From Toxorhynchites rutilus septentrionalis (taxonomy: Eukaryota > Arthropoda > Insecta > Diptera > Culicidae), in contig NC_073745.1 of the NCBI RefSeq assembly GCF_029784135.1, positions 111,831,716-111,895,715 on the forward strand: a stretch of DNA of 64,000 bases, given 5' to 3'. The notes below the pieces were generated by a model that searched no databases, was not told the DNA's origin, and saw nothing but the letters and a program-made list of their open reading frames with translations. Below are positions 55,051 through 64,000 of this stretch, piece after piece (positions within the stretch are counted from its first letter, which is position 1; the number at the start of each line of letters is the position of its first letter). The position numbers and the translations under genes are program-made.

Positions 55051-56310
55051 TTAAAACACGTGATCCACAAGGTCAGTCAACTTTATAAATCCCGATTGGG
55101 AAGTTGAGCTGGACGGAAAAACAGGGACAGTTGGGGATTTTGATGTCCCCTCGAGTGCTGAGTCGTTCGAGGGTGAACTATTCCCACGGAAACCAGGAGG
55201 AACCTGATTTTGCTTGTCCGCTGCACTCGATTTTTTAGGCAAACTAACAGGGGCTATCACCGGGGGAACTTGTTCTTGAAATTTGGGTGTGGTCACATTT
55301 TTGCGCCGAGGATTCCCTTTGAAAATAAACGGTGTGCCCCCGCTAGCTGTGTCCGCTTCCATTTCATCAACTGGCAACGTTGAGAAAACATTGTGTGTGG
55401 AGATTGTTTGTTGTTGTTGTTGGGCCAGTGGAGAAGCGCCCTTTAAAATTTCCGCAAATGTGCACTTCGAGCGTTCCTTTAAAGAGCGCTTCTGTTTCTC
55501 CCAGCGACTCTTGTAAGTTTCACAAGCTGAGAGCACGTGTGGGGATCCCCCGCAATATGGACATTTATGCTCAGTCGCACTGCAGGATTTCCCCTCATGA
55601 TGCTCTCCGCAAGTGGCACAGCGCTCCTTGTTGGCACAATAAGCTGAAGTGTGACCAACTGACTTGCATTTTTGGAAAGTCATGGGATTTGGCACGAAGA
55701 ATCGCAAAGGCAGCCTCAATTCATCCACCATGCCGTAGTCAGGGAGGGCGGAACCAGCAAAAGTTACTCGAAACGAGTCGGACAGCGTGAATTTAGTCTC
55801 TCCCCCATCTTGGGAGACTTTTCCTAGTTGGCGGCAGTCCAAGATTTTAACACTCACCAAAGGGAGTCTTAAATTTTCCAAATCCTTTTTTATATTTTTA
55901 CACGTCAGACCCGTTTCAGTTACCACCCCGAGATTTCTACGTCATGGGACGGCACGTAGACACGATACTCCAGGGTGAACCTCTGGTCGATCACAATATC
56001 GTTTGCATGTTTCCGATCACCCACGATAACACGCAGTTTGTTCGGTCTAACTTTCAAAACTTCGATCACGGAGGAGTATCTTGTCAGATCTTTCGTGATC
56101 TGAATAACATTCAGCGCTTTTCCGTTCGGTTTAGGCCGGAAAAAAACAACCCAGGGACCAGTTCAAGATGCATCTTCTGGATAAACCTTGACCCGTGGAG
56201 AGGACACAACAGAAGAGGAAGACGAGGACGAGGTTGGCGCGGGAACGGTGTCGTTAGAAGGGGGAGAGGAAGTATATGGTTGAGGGGGATCGGAGACAAC
56301 AGATGAGGAA
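55051..56310 (-). pseudogene. I-type LINE ORF1 (gag-like, zinc knuckles)
   Basis: The frame upstream of 55926 reads GPWVVFFRPKPNGKALNVIQ, ITKDLTRYSSVIEVLKVRPNKL and LEYRVYVPSHDVEI, a layout common to ORF1 proteins of this group. An in-frame TGA interrupts it near 56178 and loss of one G near 55930 shifts the frame. The rest is a long open frame of 291 codons (55926-55051) with KCKSVGHTSAYC, RCATCGEHHEGKSC and KCPYCGGSPHVLSAC, i.e. three knuckles; in the first, the initial Cys is replaced by Phe. Then come Lys/Arg-rich and Pro/Ser-rich low-complexity parts. ORF1 proteins bind RNA in the retrotransposition complex. Confidence 0.88.
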
Positions 56311-56330
56311 TGCGCGCTGCAGTTTTTTTT

Positions 56331-56968
56331 CTGGTGGCCTTCGCGTATAGCAGAAATAAAGTTTCTCTATGTTGAATGTGTCGAGGTGAACACTTTTAAA
56401 ATGCCAAATAAAAGGCAATATTCTGAAGAATGCCTAAATTATGAATGGACCAATACGATGACAGTAAACTCAAACAATGATAAATGCAACATCTACTTGA
56501 AAATTCGATTTTTTTCATTCAAAAATAGTGATTCATAAAACCGGACAAACTATGATAATTTTTTGGACAAACTATGATCAGAGGTGGTTAAACCATGATC
56601 ATAATTTCTCTTTGAGGTAAATCGTTAAAAAAACATAAAAAATTTAATTATTTCAACGCCTTATGGTAGTATTGGCAACTAGAGACTTGGGGCTCTTCAG
56701 CAAACCCAAACTCGTATCGATTATATGTGATTTTCATGAAGAAAAATCGATTTGCATTTACTAGTTGCGTAAAAACACCCTAAAATGGACAAACCAAGAT
56801 CATTTACCCTAATAGATATAAGAAAGCTTTCAAAATGTATACGTCAAACCAGCCGGACGCTGTCCCGACGCTCTCCGATGTTTTTGAAAACTTTTACATA
56901 TGGTGAATGTCCAAAAAAAAATCACAATTTTCATTACCATGTGACCAATTTTTATTGCAACTGAATTT
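56331..56968. other. AT-rich stretch, no recognised gene
   Basis: GGACAAACTATGAT occurs twice (56543 and 56570 region) and CATGATCA/GATCATTT words recur, hinting at a decayed repeat. No coding frame or recognised terminus. Confidence 0.35.
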
Positions 56969-57598
56969 TGACGTAGGATTACGTTTTTCGGGAACATATT
57001 GGGGTACAAATTGAAAAACGAAAATCGATCGCATCGTGAAAAATGACCAATTTCAAATGATAGATTGATGAGAAAATTGTTTGGTCTGATTGGTTGAAAT
57101 TGTCATTTCTTTTTCGCGCCCATTTCGGTTCTTTCGTTCACCGACAAGCCAAATATCTGCATCGCGAGCGAGTGGGAGGCGCCTATTTTTCACATACCAA
57201 CTGATATAAAAGGACGTAGCACTCGTTGATTTCTCACCATTTTCATGAGGACACCGACCGGTGCCTTTCTTAAGGCAATGAGGGTGGAGGAGTAATGCAG
57301 GAAATGTAAAGTTTTCCAAGAACCTTTCTCAAAGCTAGAGACGAATGAACTGAAAAAGTTTAGGGTCTCTATAAAACAAAACCTGAACCTGTAACCTGGA
57401 TTTCTCATTCTCGTTCAACGCTCAGATCGGCAAACATCTAGATTTCTAGTGTGCATTACTGGTATTTTCCAAATCAACCAACACGTCCGGATGCGGCAAA
57501 GGATACAAAGGAGAGGAGCGAAACGCATCTGAAACAATTTTTGTTTCTAGTGTGCATTGCCGGTACTCCTCTTCACATCAACCAATACGATTGAATAC

Positions 57599-57712
57599 GG
57601 TAAGGGAGACAAAGGACTCGGTAAAGGGAGAGCGTATCGTAAGATTCTGCATGACAATATCCAGTGTATCAAATCCGCTATCCGTCGTTTAGCTCGCCCT
57701 TGTGGTGTCAAC
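57599..57712 (+). pseudogene. Histone H4 relic
   Basis: Translation gives [20 protein letters not shown], then [18 protein letters not shown]. This lines up with residues of about 5-45 of histone H4 (GKGGKGLGKGGAKRHRK, DNIQGI-KPAIRRLARRGGV). Small deletions remove a few residues, and no start codon in frame fits the H4 N-terminus. The histone fold beyond helix 1 is not recognisable. A second, shorter version of the N-terminal tail (GKGYKGEERN-like) lies at about 57490-57520 after a duplicated leader. It cannot encode a working H4 (102 residues). The histone stem-loop at 57885-57900 lies 170 bases downstream. Confidence 0.85.
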
Positions 57713-57884
57713 GAAACTTCATTTTTTGTTGTTCCATAAAGTTTTATGCGAGTAAATATGTCGCAATATGAGCGCTGATCCAGTAAACGTGCATCGGAGC
57801 TGAAACAACTTTCTATCACTGATACCGAAAGCTCGAATCTCGAACACTGGTGGAGCGGAAAAAAATCCAACAACCAAACATAAC

Positions 57885-57900
57885 GGCCCTTTTCAGGGCC
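57885..57900 (+). promoter_or_regulatory. Histone mRNA 3' stem-loop (intact)
   Basis: GGCCCTTTTCAGGGCC is a perfect stem-loop, followed by ACCAGATC and preceded by CAAACATAAC. Both the stem and the flanking ACCA match replication-dependent histone 3' ends. It is followed by GAGTTTAAC, a stretch also kept in the elements at 11.8 and 19.85 kb. Confidence 0.88.
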
Positions 57901-58028
57901 ACCAGATCATTATCAAAGAGTTTAACAATATAGTTTTTCAAACAAATCCAAAATCAGTGTGCGGCATATAGCCTAACGTAATCCTACGTCAACTATGCGG
58001 TCGTGTCTCGGACACAACCTCCTGTGAC

Positions 58029-58454
58029 TTTTTTTTAGAAGGGCGTAACTCGTAATCGAAATCAAGACGTCGAATCATGTGATTCATAGGTAGAATTTTT
58101 ACGGACGAAGCGTACCTTAGGAAAGAGTTTCAATAAGAATTTATGATTTTAATGGGAAAGATTCCTACTAGAGATAGAGGAAATCCAACCAAGGTTTTTC
58201 CAATATGAATGTAAGAATTTTCCATACTAATGGAAAATTCCACACATGGAGAAGGTAGAAGAATGAATAGAGAGTAGGTAATACAATTGGCAAGTTCCGC
58301 TTCTGGAGTTCAGTCGGTAGAAAATAAGATAGATTAAGGTTTCAAGAAGAGAAGCTCGAAAAATAAAAAATAAAGTATTGATTCATAGCACAAACTAATA
58401 AGTTGTTTTAATTCTTTGAGAGTTGAAAAGTGCCTTGGACCGCTCGGTCCATTA
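58029..58454. other. No recognised feature
   Basis: AT-rich sequence with TGGAAAATTCC-like words near 58200-58250. No frame or repeat recognised. Confidence 0.4.
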
Positions 58455-58570
58455 CATAAAACCCGATTTTGTTTTTCAAACGGCTGCTAATTGGTCAAAA
58501 AAGATGCTTTTGACTTGTTCGAAGTTCATGCGATAGCGGCATCTTTACTGTTTCAGAATCTGTTCGATTT

Positions 58571-60426
58571 TTAACGTAGAACTACGTCTTTCATTAAGGG
58601 TGTCAAATCAGAAAACAGGTCACGTTTTTATGAAATAAAGTTAACGTTAATAACTATTTTTGCCGCGAACGGATTTAGGCGATTTACATACTAAACGAAT
58701 CAGAAATTCCGTAAGATTTGTTTAATATGCCATACATTAGAATCCCCTTGTTAGTAAATGGTTAAAATTCATGAAAACTTTAAGTGTTTCTATTTTCCCA
58801 TACATTTGTTCTATCCATTTGAGTGCTTTCCCGAACAGAGCTATCAATAACGAGCAACTTATCGACGACCAACGGAGGGGAAATCGTAGGATTTAAAGTC
58901 TCCCTGAACAAAGGAAAAGAAGAAGAATGAAGGGGAATACTTGCCTAGAGTATAAACAGAGGATGACGCTGAGGCAAACTTTCATTCGGCATCGGACTGT
59001 TGAGTAATCCAGTTCACTTTGCTTTCGCTGCGCTTCGATCTAAGATTGGACCCCACCAGTGGTAATCCAACTTGGAAATCGTCGTTTGATTTTTCTGTTC
59101 GTTTTTTGCGTTATTCGTATCGTGTGTTCTTCTTTCCGCGTCATAAATTGGACGCTTCGCGTAGTGTGCGATGAGCAAGAAGAAGAGGAAGGCAGGCTCG
59201 AGCCCTGCAAATAACGAACGCGTCGGTTGAAAATGTAAACGCCCAGGCAGCAACCAAAATCAAGCTCCCCCCGCTGGTGGTGAAGGCGGTCGCTCTTGAC
59301 AAACTCATCAGCGAATTCGCATCGATGGGTGTTACAGCAGAGTACAAGCTGTGTGGCATAATTCGGTCTTTTTCCAAGCAGTTAACATTGTTTGTTTTCC
59401 GTCTTCATAAGGGCTTCGTTTGTGCCTTTGAGAATGCATCAATGCATTAAACTGACGTTATGGCGAAGCAGACGTTAAGGTTGTGCACCAAAAAATTATT
59501 TGGGAATACTAAGCATCTTGAATATCTTACTGGAATGTTATAAGTTATTTGGGTTCGCGTGCCAGTCGCAAAACTGCCTTCAACTAGGATTGCATTTGAG
59601 CTAATATTGATCATAATGAAACATTGCGAGGTTGTTATTAACAAAAAGAGTTTATTTCTCTTTTTTAGTCATCAAGAAAGTAAATGTTCTGGAATTTTGT
59701 ATGTGATTAGGTTTTGCTTGCCAGTAGCAAAACTTCCTCCACTAAGGGAGACAGCTGCGCTTATCTCGAGCATGAGAAAGTAATGCAACTCTTTTCGAGG
59801 CCAGTAATATTAACAGAAGCGTTTCTTTTGAGAATAGCGCAAAATGATGAGAAATGTTTATATTGCTAGTAGTTTCAAGCCACCAATTTATGGCTCTGTA
59901 TGCATGCTATGGTGAACGCTTGTTTGGCGCTTGGTTTACGCTTAGTTTATACGAACGATATCTAGAGGTGCGATTCCTTTGAGGCAATACTAAATAACAT
60001 GTAGCATGATATTTGATACTTGCAAGTGTTGTCATTGTTGTTGTTTACATGCGGTGCCAAAGATATATTGATGTAGTTATGAGATATGAAATAATGGTGC
60101 TGGTGCAACATGTATATAATCGACTGTAGCCGAGTCTATGTCAATTTCGAAAAAGGCCACGGGATAGTCTTCGAGGGAAATATTCAATGCATTGACATGA
60201 AATAAATTGCGAAATACGATTGTTTTGCGAGGGCAAGAATGAATCATCAATCAATTATCGTCAACTGATTCTACAATGAAAAAATCATTTCAGAGATTAT
60301 TCTACTAAGCAGTTGTTTCTAAAATTTCATAGCATTATAAAATAATATCCGAAGGTATAAACAAGCGACTTATATAACAGCGTAGTTCTACGTCAACATT
60401 GCGGTCGTATCTTGGACACAACCTCC
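58571..60426 (+). mobile_element. Helentron/HINE-like element with gag-like cargo
   Basis: Start motif AACGTAGAACTACGTC (58573-58588), inverted motif GTAGTTCTACGTC (60382-60394), hairpin arms GGTCGTATC and GACACAACC (60403-60423) and T run. Note that both inverted motifs carry the same change (GAAC/GTTC in place of GGAT/ATCC), so the two ends are matched. The first ~100 bp is shared with 38660. The middle contains a gag-like fragment and two copies of a stretch with TGCCAGTMGCAAAACT (59560 and 59720 region). Its boundaries are supported by the empty site at 6610. Confidence 0.75.
59171..59400 (+). pseudogene. Retrotransposon gag/ORF1-like N-terminal fragment
   Basis: ATG at 59171 opens MSKKKRKAGSSPANNERVG and stops. 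One base on, the frame continues as NVNAQAATKIKLPPLVVKA, then VALDKLISEFASMGVTAEYKL. The basic N-terminus followed by PPL-V-(x)-L---L and EYKL resembles the start of insect LINE ORF1 or Pao-type gag proteins. A TATA-like box and a TCATTCGGCATCGGAC start region lie 170-200 bases upstream (58950-59000). The rest of a retrotransposon is not present, so only the 5' piece was captured or has survived. Confidence 0.5.
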
Positions 60427-60690
60427 TATAATTTTTTTGTTTCAGATAACCAGAAGGGCTGGAATCGTGTACGCCATGGCACAACTTTTTTTTTAACCCT
60501 TTCACTTTATCAGCTCTTAACTATTCTAGTTATGAATATTTTTTCCCCGTTCAATTTTTGTTTTATTGTTAAAAGATAGATGAACAAATTATGATATAAT
60601 GCATAGTAGAAATATTCTTTGTTTTATTTTTACGGAACACGAAAAACGTCAGAAATTCGTGTCTCTACACTAGAATACGCCTTTAAAAAG

Positions 60691-62110
60691 AGTGCCAGTC
60701 ATTGATACAAGTAGATCTGAAATCGGTCAAGAATTGCACCTTAAACAGTACTTTTTTCATCTCAACGCCATTTCCCTAATTCTTTCCAGATACCTTCAGA
60801 AACCTTCAGAAACCTTCAGAAATATGGTGAGCAGAACCGGTGGGTAGCGATGACTGCATTTTGACGTTTAGTTTTAAGCCAAACACAAATAAAATATCAT
60901 TAAAAGATGTCAACGGGAAAAACCAGTTGCACCATGCAATTTTTTTCGAATTTGAATTTGGATATAGATTTTATGACATGAATGATATGAAGACACATTT
61001 ACTACTTCACTCATCTATTTTTGATAAAATAATTCAAATTACAATCATATATTTGTATAATGAAAAATTCAACGGAACCAACCTGACCTGAAACTGACCA
61101 AGCTCGAACTACGAACTTCTACGGGTGGAAAACCGAAGGGAATGCAAATGTTCGCGAACAAGACGCAATTGACCAATTACTGCGCTATTCCGAGCGCGGC
61201 AAAAAAGACCATTGAAGTTCATTTTCAACCAAACAGAACCGGGCAGATAATTATGCGTAATTTGATTACCATTCGAACAATGCGAACAGTTCGGTGTTAT
61301 AATGTGTGGGCGGTGTTGAACACGAACGGAGCAGTCAAAAGTAGCGATGCAATTAACTAGACTAGGTGGCCTTGTCTGAAGGTTGCCCGCACGAATTCGT
61401 ATCACATCCCTAAGTATAATTGGATGGTGAGGTACTGTTTCGTAGAGGTGTACACTTTTCTTGTCAGCAGCGTAATCCTACGCAGACTGTGGATAGCTTC
61501 GCAGTTTGAAGCATTCAAATCGATCACTGTTCACTTTCTCTGGGTGAAAACGAAAGTGGTGTTCTTCTTTGGCAATTTAAAGTGTCTGTGGAGAGCGATA
61601 TAAAAAAGATTCGTTCACCGCGCAAGGTTGATATTTTTCGCTCATCATTTCCGTTGATGATTTGAACGAAATGCTAACACCGCGAAATCGCTGAGAGTAT
61701 TGGAATAATATAGAGTAATAGCACTTTTGTACACTTGCTGATTCGATTGCTCCTCAAGCAGTTAAGTGTATTATGATTGAATTCTTCAAATGTAGATAAT
61801 TATTTTGAACTGTGGAGAACACTGTGTTATTTTTCAATTCATTGATTTGAACGATTTTTTCGAGAGTTTGAATTTTTTTTTATCTCTTCTTTAGTTCAGT
61901 TTTTTGTTGGTTTCTAGTTGTTGGAATATTTTCTACTTTTTTCTGCTTCGCATCCTCAATAGACTACAAACAAAGCAAATTAAACACAATAACATCAAAC
62001 TAGACGAAGACTTGCTATATCTGTTGATAAATACTTTGAATTTGAGTTCCCCGTGTGGCACGTAAGCAAGAATTTCAGGAATATGGAGTTTGTTTCTTAC
62101 AGGAACCTTC
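60691..62110. other. No recognised gene
   Basis: A degenerate GTAATCCTACGC at 61471 resembles the inverted terminal motif of the Helentron/HINE-like family but no hairpin follows. A TATA-like GATATAAAAAAG at 61597 and repeated ACCTTCAGAA words near 60790 are noted. Frames at 60840-61091 and 61142-61360 have no recognised domain. Confidence 0.35.
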
Positions 62111-62122
62111 TAATCATGGTAT

Positions 62123-62270
62123 ACACTGCATTTCATAACTATAGAATCACTAAATTTTTCTGAGTGTCTAGAGATATGTATGAAGTCGGTTGAATTGAAG
62201 TACATAGTGTAAGATATAATAATTATCTTCATTGATAAGACTGGTCATTTGAACTTTATTGTGGTACTTG
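62123..62270 (+). mobile_element. Tc1-like element terminus
   Basis: TACACTGCATTTCATAACTATAG and the next 120 bp match the left ends at 32270 and 44632 (GAGATATGTA, GAAGTCGGTTGAATTGAAG). It is cut off by the CTGACCCGGC repeat at 62271. Confidence 0.75.
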
Positions 62271-63436
62271 CTGACCCGGCAAACTTCGTCCCGCCCAAAA
62301 TTTGTTTTTTGTTATCAATACCTTCAAATGTACACGTTTTCTTGCTATGAGCAAGTTCATGGTTCCAATCGCAGAACTGTTTATTGATTGATTTTCTATT
62401 CGACACCGTTGAATTTACCTTTTACTACAAAATTCCTAGTATTTCTAACAAAACTCATCATTATATCATTATACGAGAATTGTGTCTGAAAATAATCTGT
62501 TTCAGACACAATTCTCGTTCAAGATTTTTCAACCACTTGTAAATAACATGTTTCTCCGTTACATGGAATAAATGTTTTATACAGAAAATATAATAGAATA
62601 AAGACAGCCCTAAATCGGACAATTCCTTCCTTGAGTACTGCTCTTATCAACACATCCGGCGATCCTTTTTGTGGTATGGATAGAAGATATAGGAGTGCGT
62701 TTCATCACGTTAAAACCCATTTCCAGTTTCTAACAAAGATCAATTTCGCTAGCGCAAACATCAAATGGACTAACAGCACTTGTCACTATGTAATTGTAGA
62801 ACATATGGGAATTTAAATTACCGAATTTTCCCTTTTTCCTTCAGAGTTTTCCGAAAATTTGCAATTGTCATGTTTGGCTGGAATATTTTTGGTTGAAATA
62901 TGTGTAATATATCTATGGGACCCCTCTCCATTCCAGAGGAGCGAAGGGTGTCATACCATTATAGAAACATTTCTCATACCCAAAAACCCTCACATCCCAA
63001 ATTGTGCTTGATTAGTTCTCGAGTTATGCAGAAGTTTGTGTTTCGTTTGTATGACAACTCCCCCTTAGAGAGCGGGAGGAGTGTCCAACCACCATAGAAA
63101 TATTTATTGCATCCTAAAACCTCCACATGCCAAATTTGGTTTCATTTGCTTGATTAATCCTTGAGTAATGCGGAAATTTGTGTTTTATTTGTATGGCCTT
63201 GAGTAATGCGGAAATTTGTGTTTCATTTGTATGACAGCCCTCCCTTAGATAGGGGGGTGGGTGGAGAGTCTAACCACCATAGAAACATTTGATGCACCCT
63301 ACAACCTCAATATGCCTAATTTGGTTTGATTTACCTGAATAATTCTTGAGTAATGCAGAAATTTGTGTTTCATTTGTATGGCAGCCCCCCCTTAGAGAGG
63401 AGGGAGGGGTCTCAAACTATCACGAAAACCTTCCCC
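62271..63436 (+). repeat. CTGACCCGGCAAACTTCG repeat, block C
   Basis: It parallels block A (12359-13420) over its whole length. Landmark ATGCRGAAATTTGTG occurs at 63026, 63168, about 63205 and 63353; the extra one comes from a 37 bp local duplication containing CCTTGAGTAATGCGG. Compared with block A it has one more monomer. It ends at AAAATTGCTCG where a Tc1 fragment begins. Confidence 0.82.
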
Positions 63437-63895
63437 GGCCCCAAAATTGCTCGTGCATGGTTTGGGTGAGATTCTGTGCAACTGGAAAGCTTAAGATAGC
63501 TTTTACATCATTCAAGGATTACATACATGTTCTGAAATCCTCTCTCCTACAGTTTTTGCGTGGATATCGTCACAAAAAATTCACATTCCAGCAAGAAAAT
63601 GCTACTATTCATACCAACAAGGAAACTAAGCAATAGATTAGCGACCAAAAAAATATGTTTTTGACTGACTGGCTTGCTCTACAGATATAAATCCTGTTGA
63701 AAATCTTAGGGGGATCCTTGTACTTAGAATCTACACCGAAGGAAAGCGGTACACCACGATTGAAGAGCTCAAGGTCGCAATTTCGGAAAAATGGAAAAAT
63801 ATCGAGAAATCTGTTCAACAAAATTTGGTAAATATTATGCCAACAAAAATTTTCCAGGTTATTAGCCGAAATGCCAAGGTTGCCAATTATTGACA
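63437..63895 (+). pseudogene. Tc1-like transposase fragment
   Basis: CMVWVRFCATGKLKIAFTSF, YIHVLKSSLLQFLRGYRHKKF and FTFQQENATIHTNKETKQ match the Tc1 relic at 36692-37030, then a stop. Further pieces in other frames include GGSLY and RLLAEMPRLP. FQQD has become FQQE. No N-terminal half and no terminal inverted repeat were seen. It is the second copy of this transposase type in the window. Confidence 0.82.
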
Positions 63896-64000
63896 TACAA
63901 ATCATGCAATAGCTATGAATTTTCAATTGATAATACTTATGAATTTTGAAATAGCCTTATAGAAACTGGACAGCTGAAATTATCATATTTAAGCACAATA

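Larger units (their letters stand above)
51363..56330 (-). mobile_element. I-type non-LTR retrotransposon, near full length but decayed
   Basis: On the minus strand the order is gag-like ORF1 (about 56310-55051), endonuclease and reverse transcriptase ORF2 (about 54972-51765), a 3' UTR of about 400 bp and a 3' tail TAAAAATAAACG followed by a T/A-rich end at 51363-51380. The tail contains AATTCGGCTCC and GAGCCTGTAAAAATAAAC, closely similar to the SINE tails at 2.1 and 42.0 kb. The exact 5' end is uncertain (around 56310-56340). No target duplication was found. Confidence 0.85.
56969..58028 (+). mobile_element. Helentron/HINE-like element carrying a histone H4 relic
   Basis: The start TTTTGACGTAGGATTACG (motif 56971-56986), the inverted motif GTAATCCTACGTC (57978-57990), the hairpin arms GGTCGTGTC and GACACAACC (57999-58019) and a T run define about 1.06 kb. 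Inside are a TATA-like box (TATAAAAG, 57205-57212), a duplicated stretch starting TTTCTAGTGTGCATT (57441 and 57543), the H4 relic and an intact histone stem-loop, all on the plus strand. This is the same arrangement as in the H2A-bearing element at 3683-6168. Confidence 0.72.
58455..60690 (+). repeat. Interspersed repeat R1, copy interrupted by a Helentron/HINE-like element
   Basis: The flanks 58455-58570 and 60427-60690 together match the uninterrupted copy at 6490-6870: TTCATGCGATAGCGGCATC and CAGAATCTGTTCGATTT on the left, GTTTCAGATAACCAGAAGGG and CGTGTCTCTACACTAGAATAC on the right. The insert occupies 58571-60426. Confidence 0.75.

Noticed and set aside
57557..57739. Working histone H4 gene
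   Set aside because: The frame lacks the N-terminal start, has small deletions and ends before most of the histone fold.

Overview
The window looks like a stretch of a repeat-rich insect genome, most likely a culicine mosquito (Aedes/Culex type). This rests on one exon of a knirps-family nuclear receptor, tRNA-headed SINEs, I- and Jockey/CR1-like LINEs, Tc1/mariner relics and AT-rich spacer. Species cannot be fixed from the sequence alone. There is no bacterial-style gene organisation and no sign of a CRISPR array.

The only apparently intact host coding sequence is the minus-strand exon at 8274-9248: the second zinc finger, knirps box, asparagine-rich middle and C-terminal CtBP-type motifs of a knirps/knirps-like/eagle protein. 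Its first-finger exon was not found, so much or all of 9249-64000 may be intron or upstream sequence of this gene. GC-richer stretches without recognisable repeats (about 20.4-22.3, 35.4-36.4, 42.4-44.3 and 47.6-50.1 kb) stand out as possible regulatory islands.

Almost everything else is mobile DNA, often nested. From left to right: a repeat terminus (245-706), a perfect palindrome with a TA core (1.6-1.8 kb), a SINE (2.1-2.6 kb), a 2.5 kb element carrying two histone H2A relics (3.7-6.2 kb), the knirps exon, a young SINE and two MITEs (9.8-11.2 kb), more terminal-hairpin repeats, a LINE tail and a dead mariner (17.5-19.6 kb), an 8 kb long-TIR transposon (23.7-31.6 kb) that itself holds a second TIR element with a LINE, a further LINE and a pogo-type MITE, then hAT, Tc1 and pogo fragments (31.8-38.6 kb), a SINE split by a 1.9 kb hairpin transposon (39.7-42.0 kb), tandem-repeat blocks, a 5 kb I-type LINE (51.4-56.3 kb), a histone-H4-bearing element (57.0-58.0 kb), an element with a gag-like fragment (58.6-60.4 kb), and a terminal tandem block plus Tc1 fragment (62.1-63.9 kb).

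The most unusual theme is a repeat family with a start motif TGACGTAGGAYTACGTC, an inverted copy of it near the other end, and then a terminal hairpin whose arms co-vary between copies, inserted at T-rich sites. This is the architecture of Helentron/HINE elements (Helitron relatives known for gene capture). Two copies carry histone relics (H2A twice, H4 once) in the same orientation as the element, with the special histone mRNA 3' stem-loop near the end. A filled site and a related empty site are both present, which allows the element ends to be set quite precisely.
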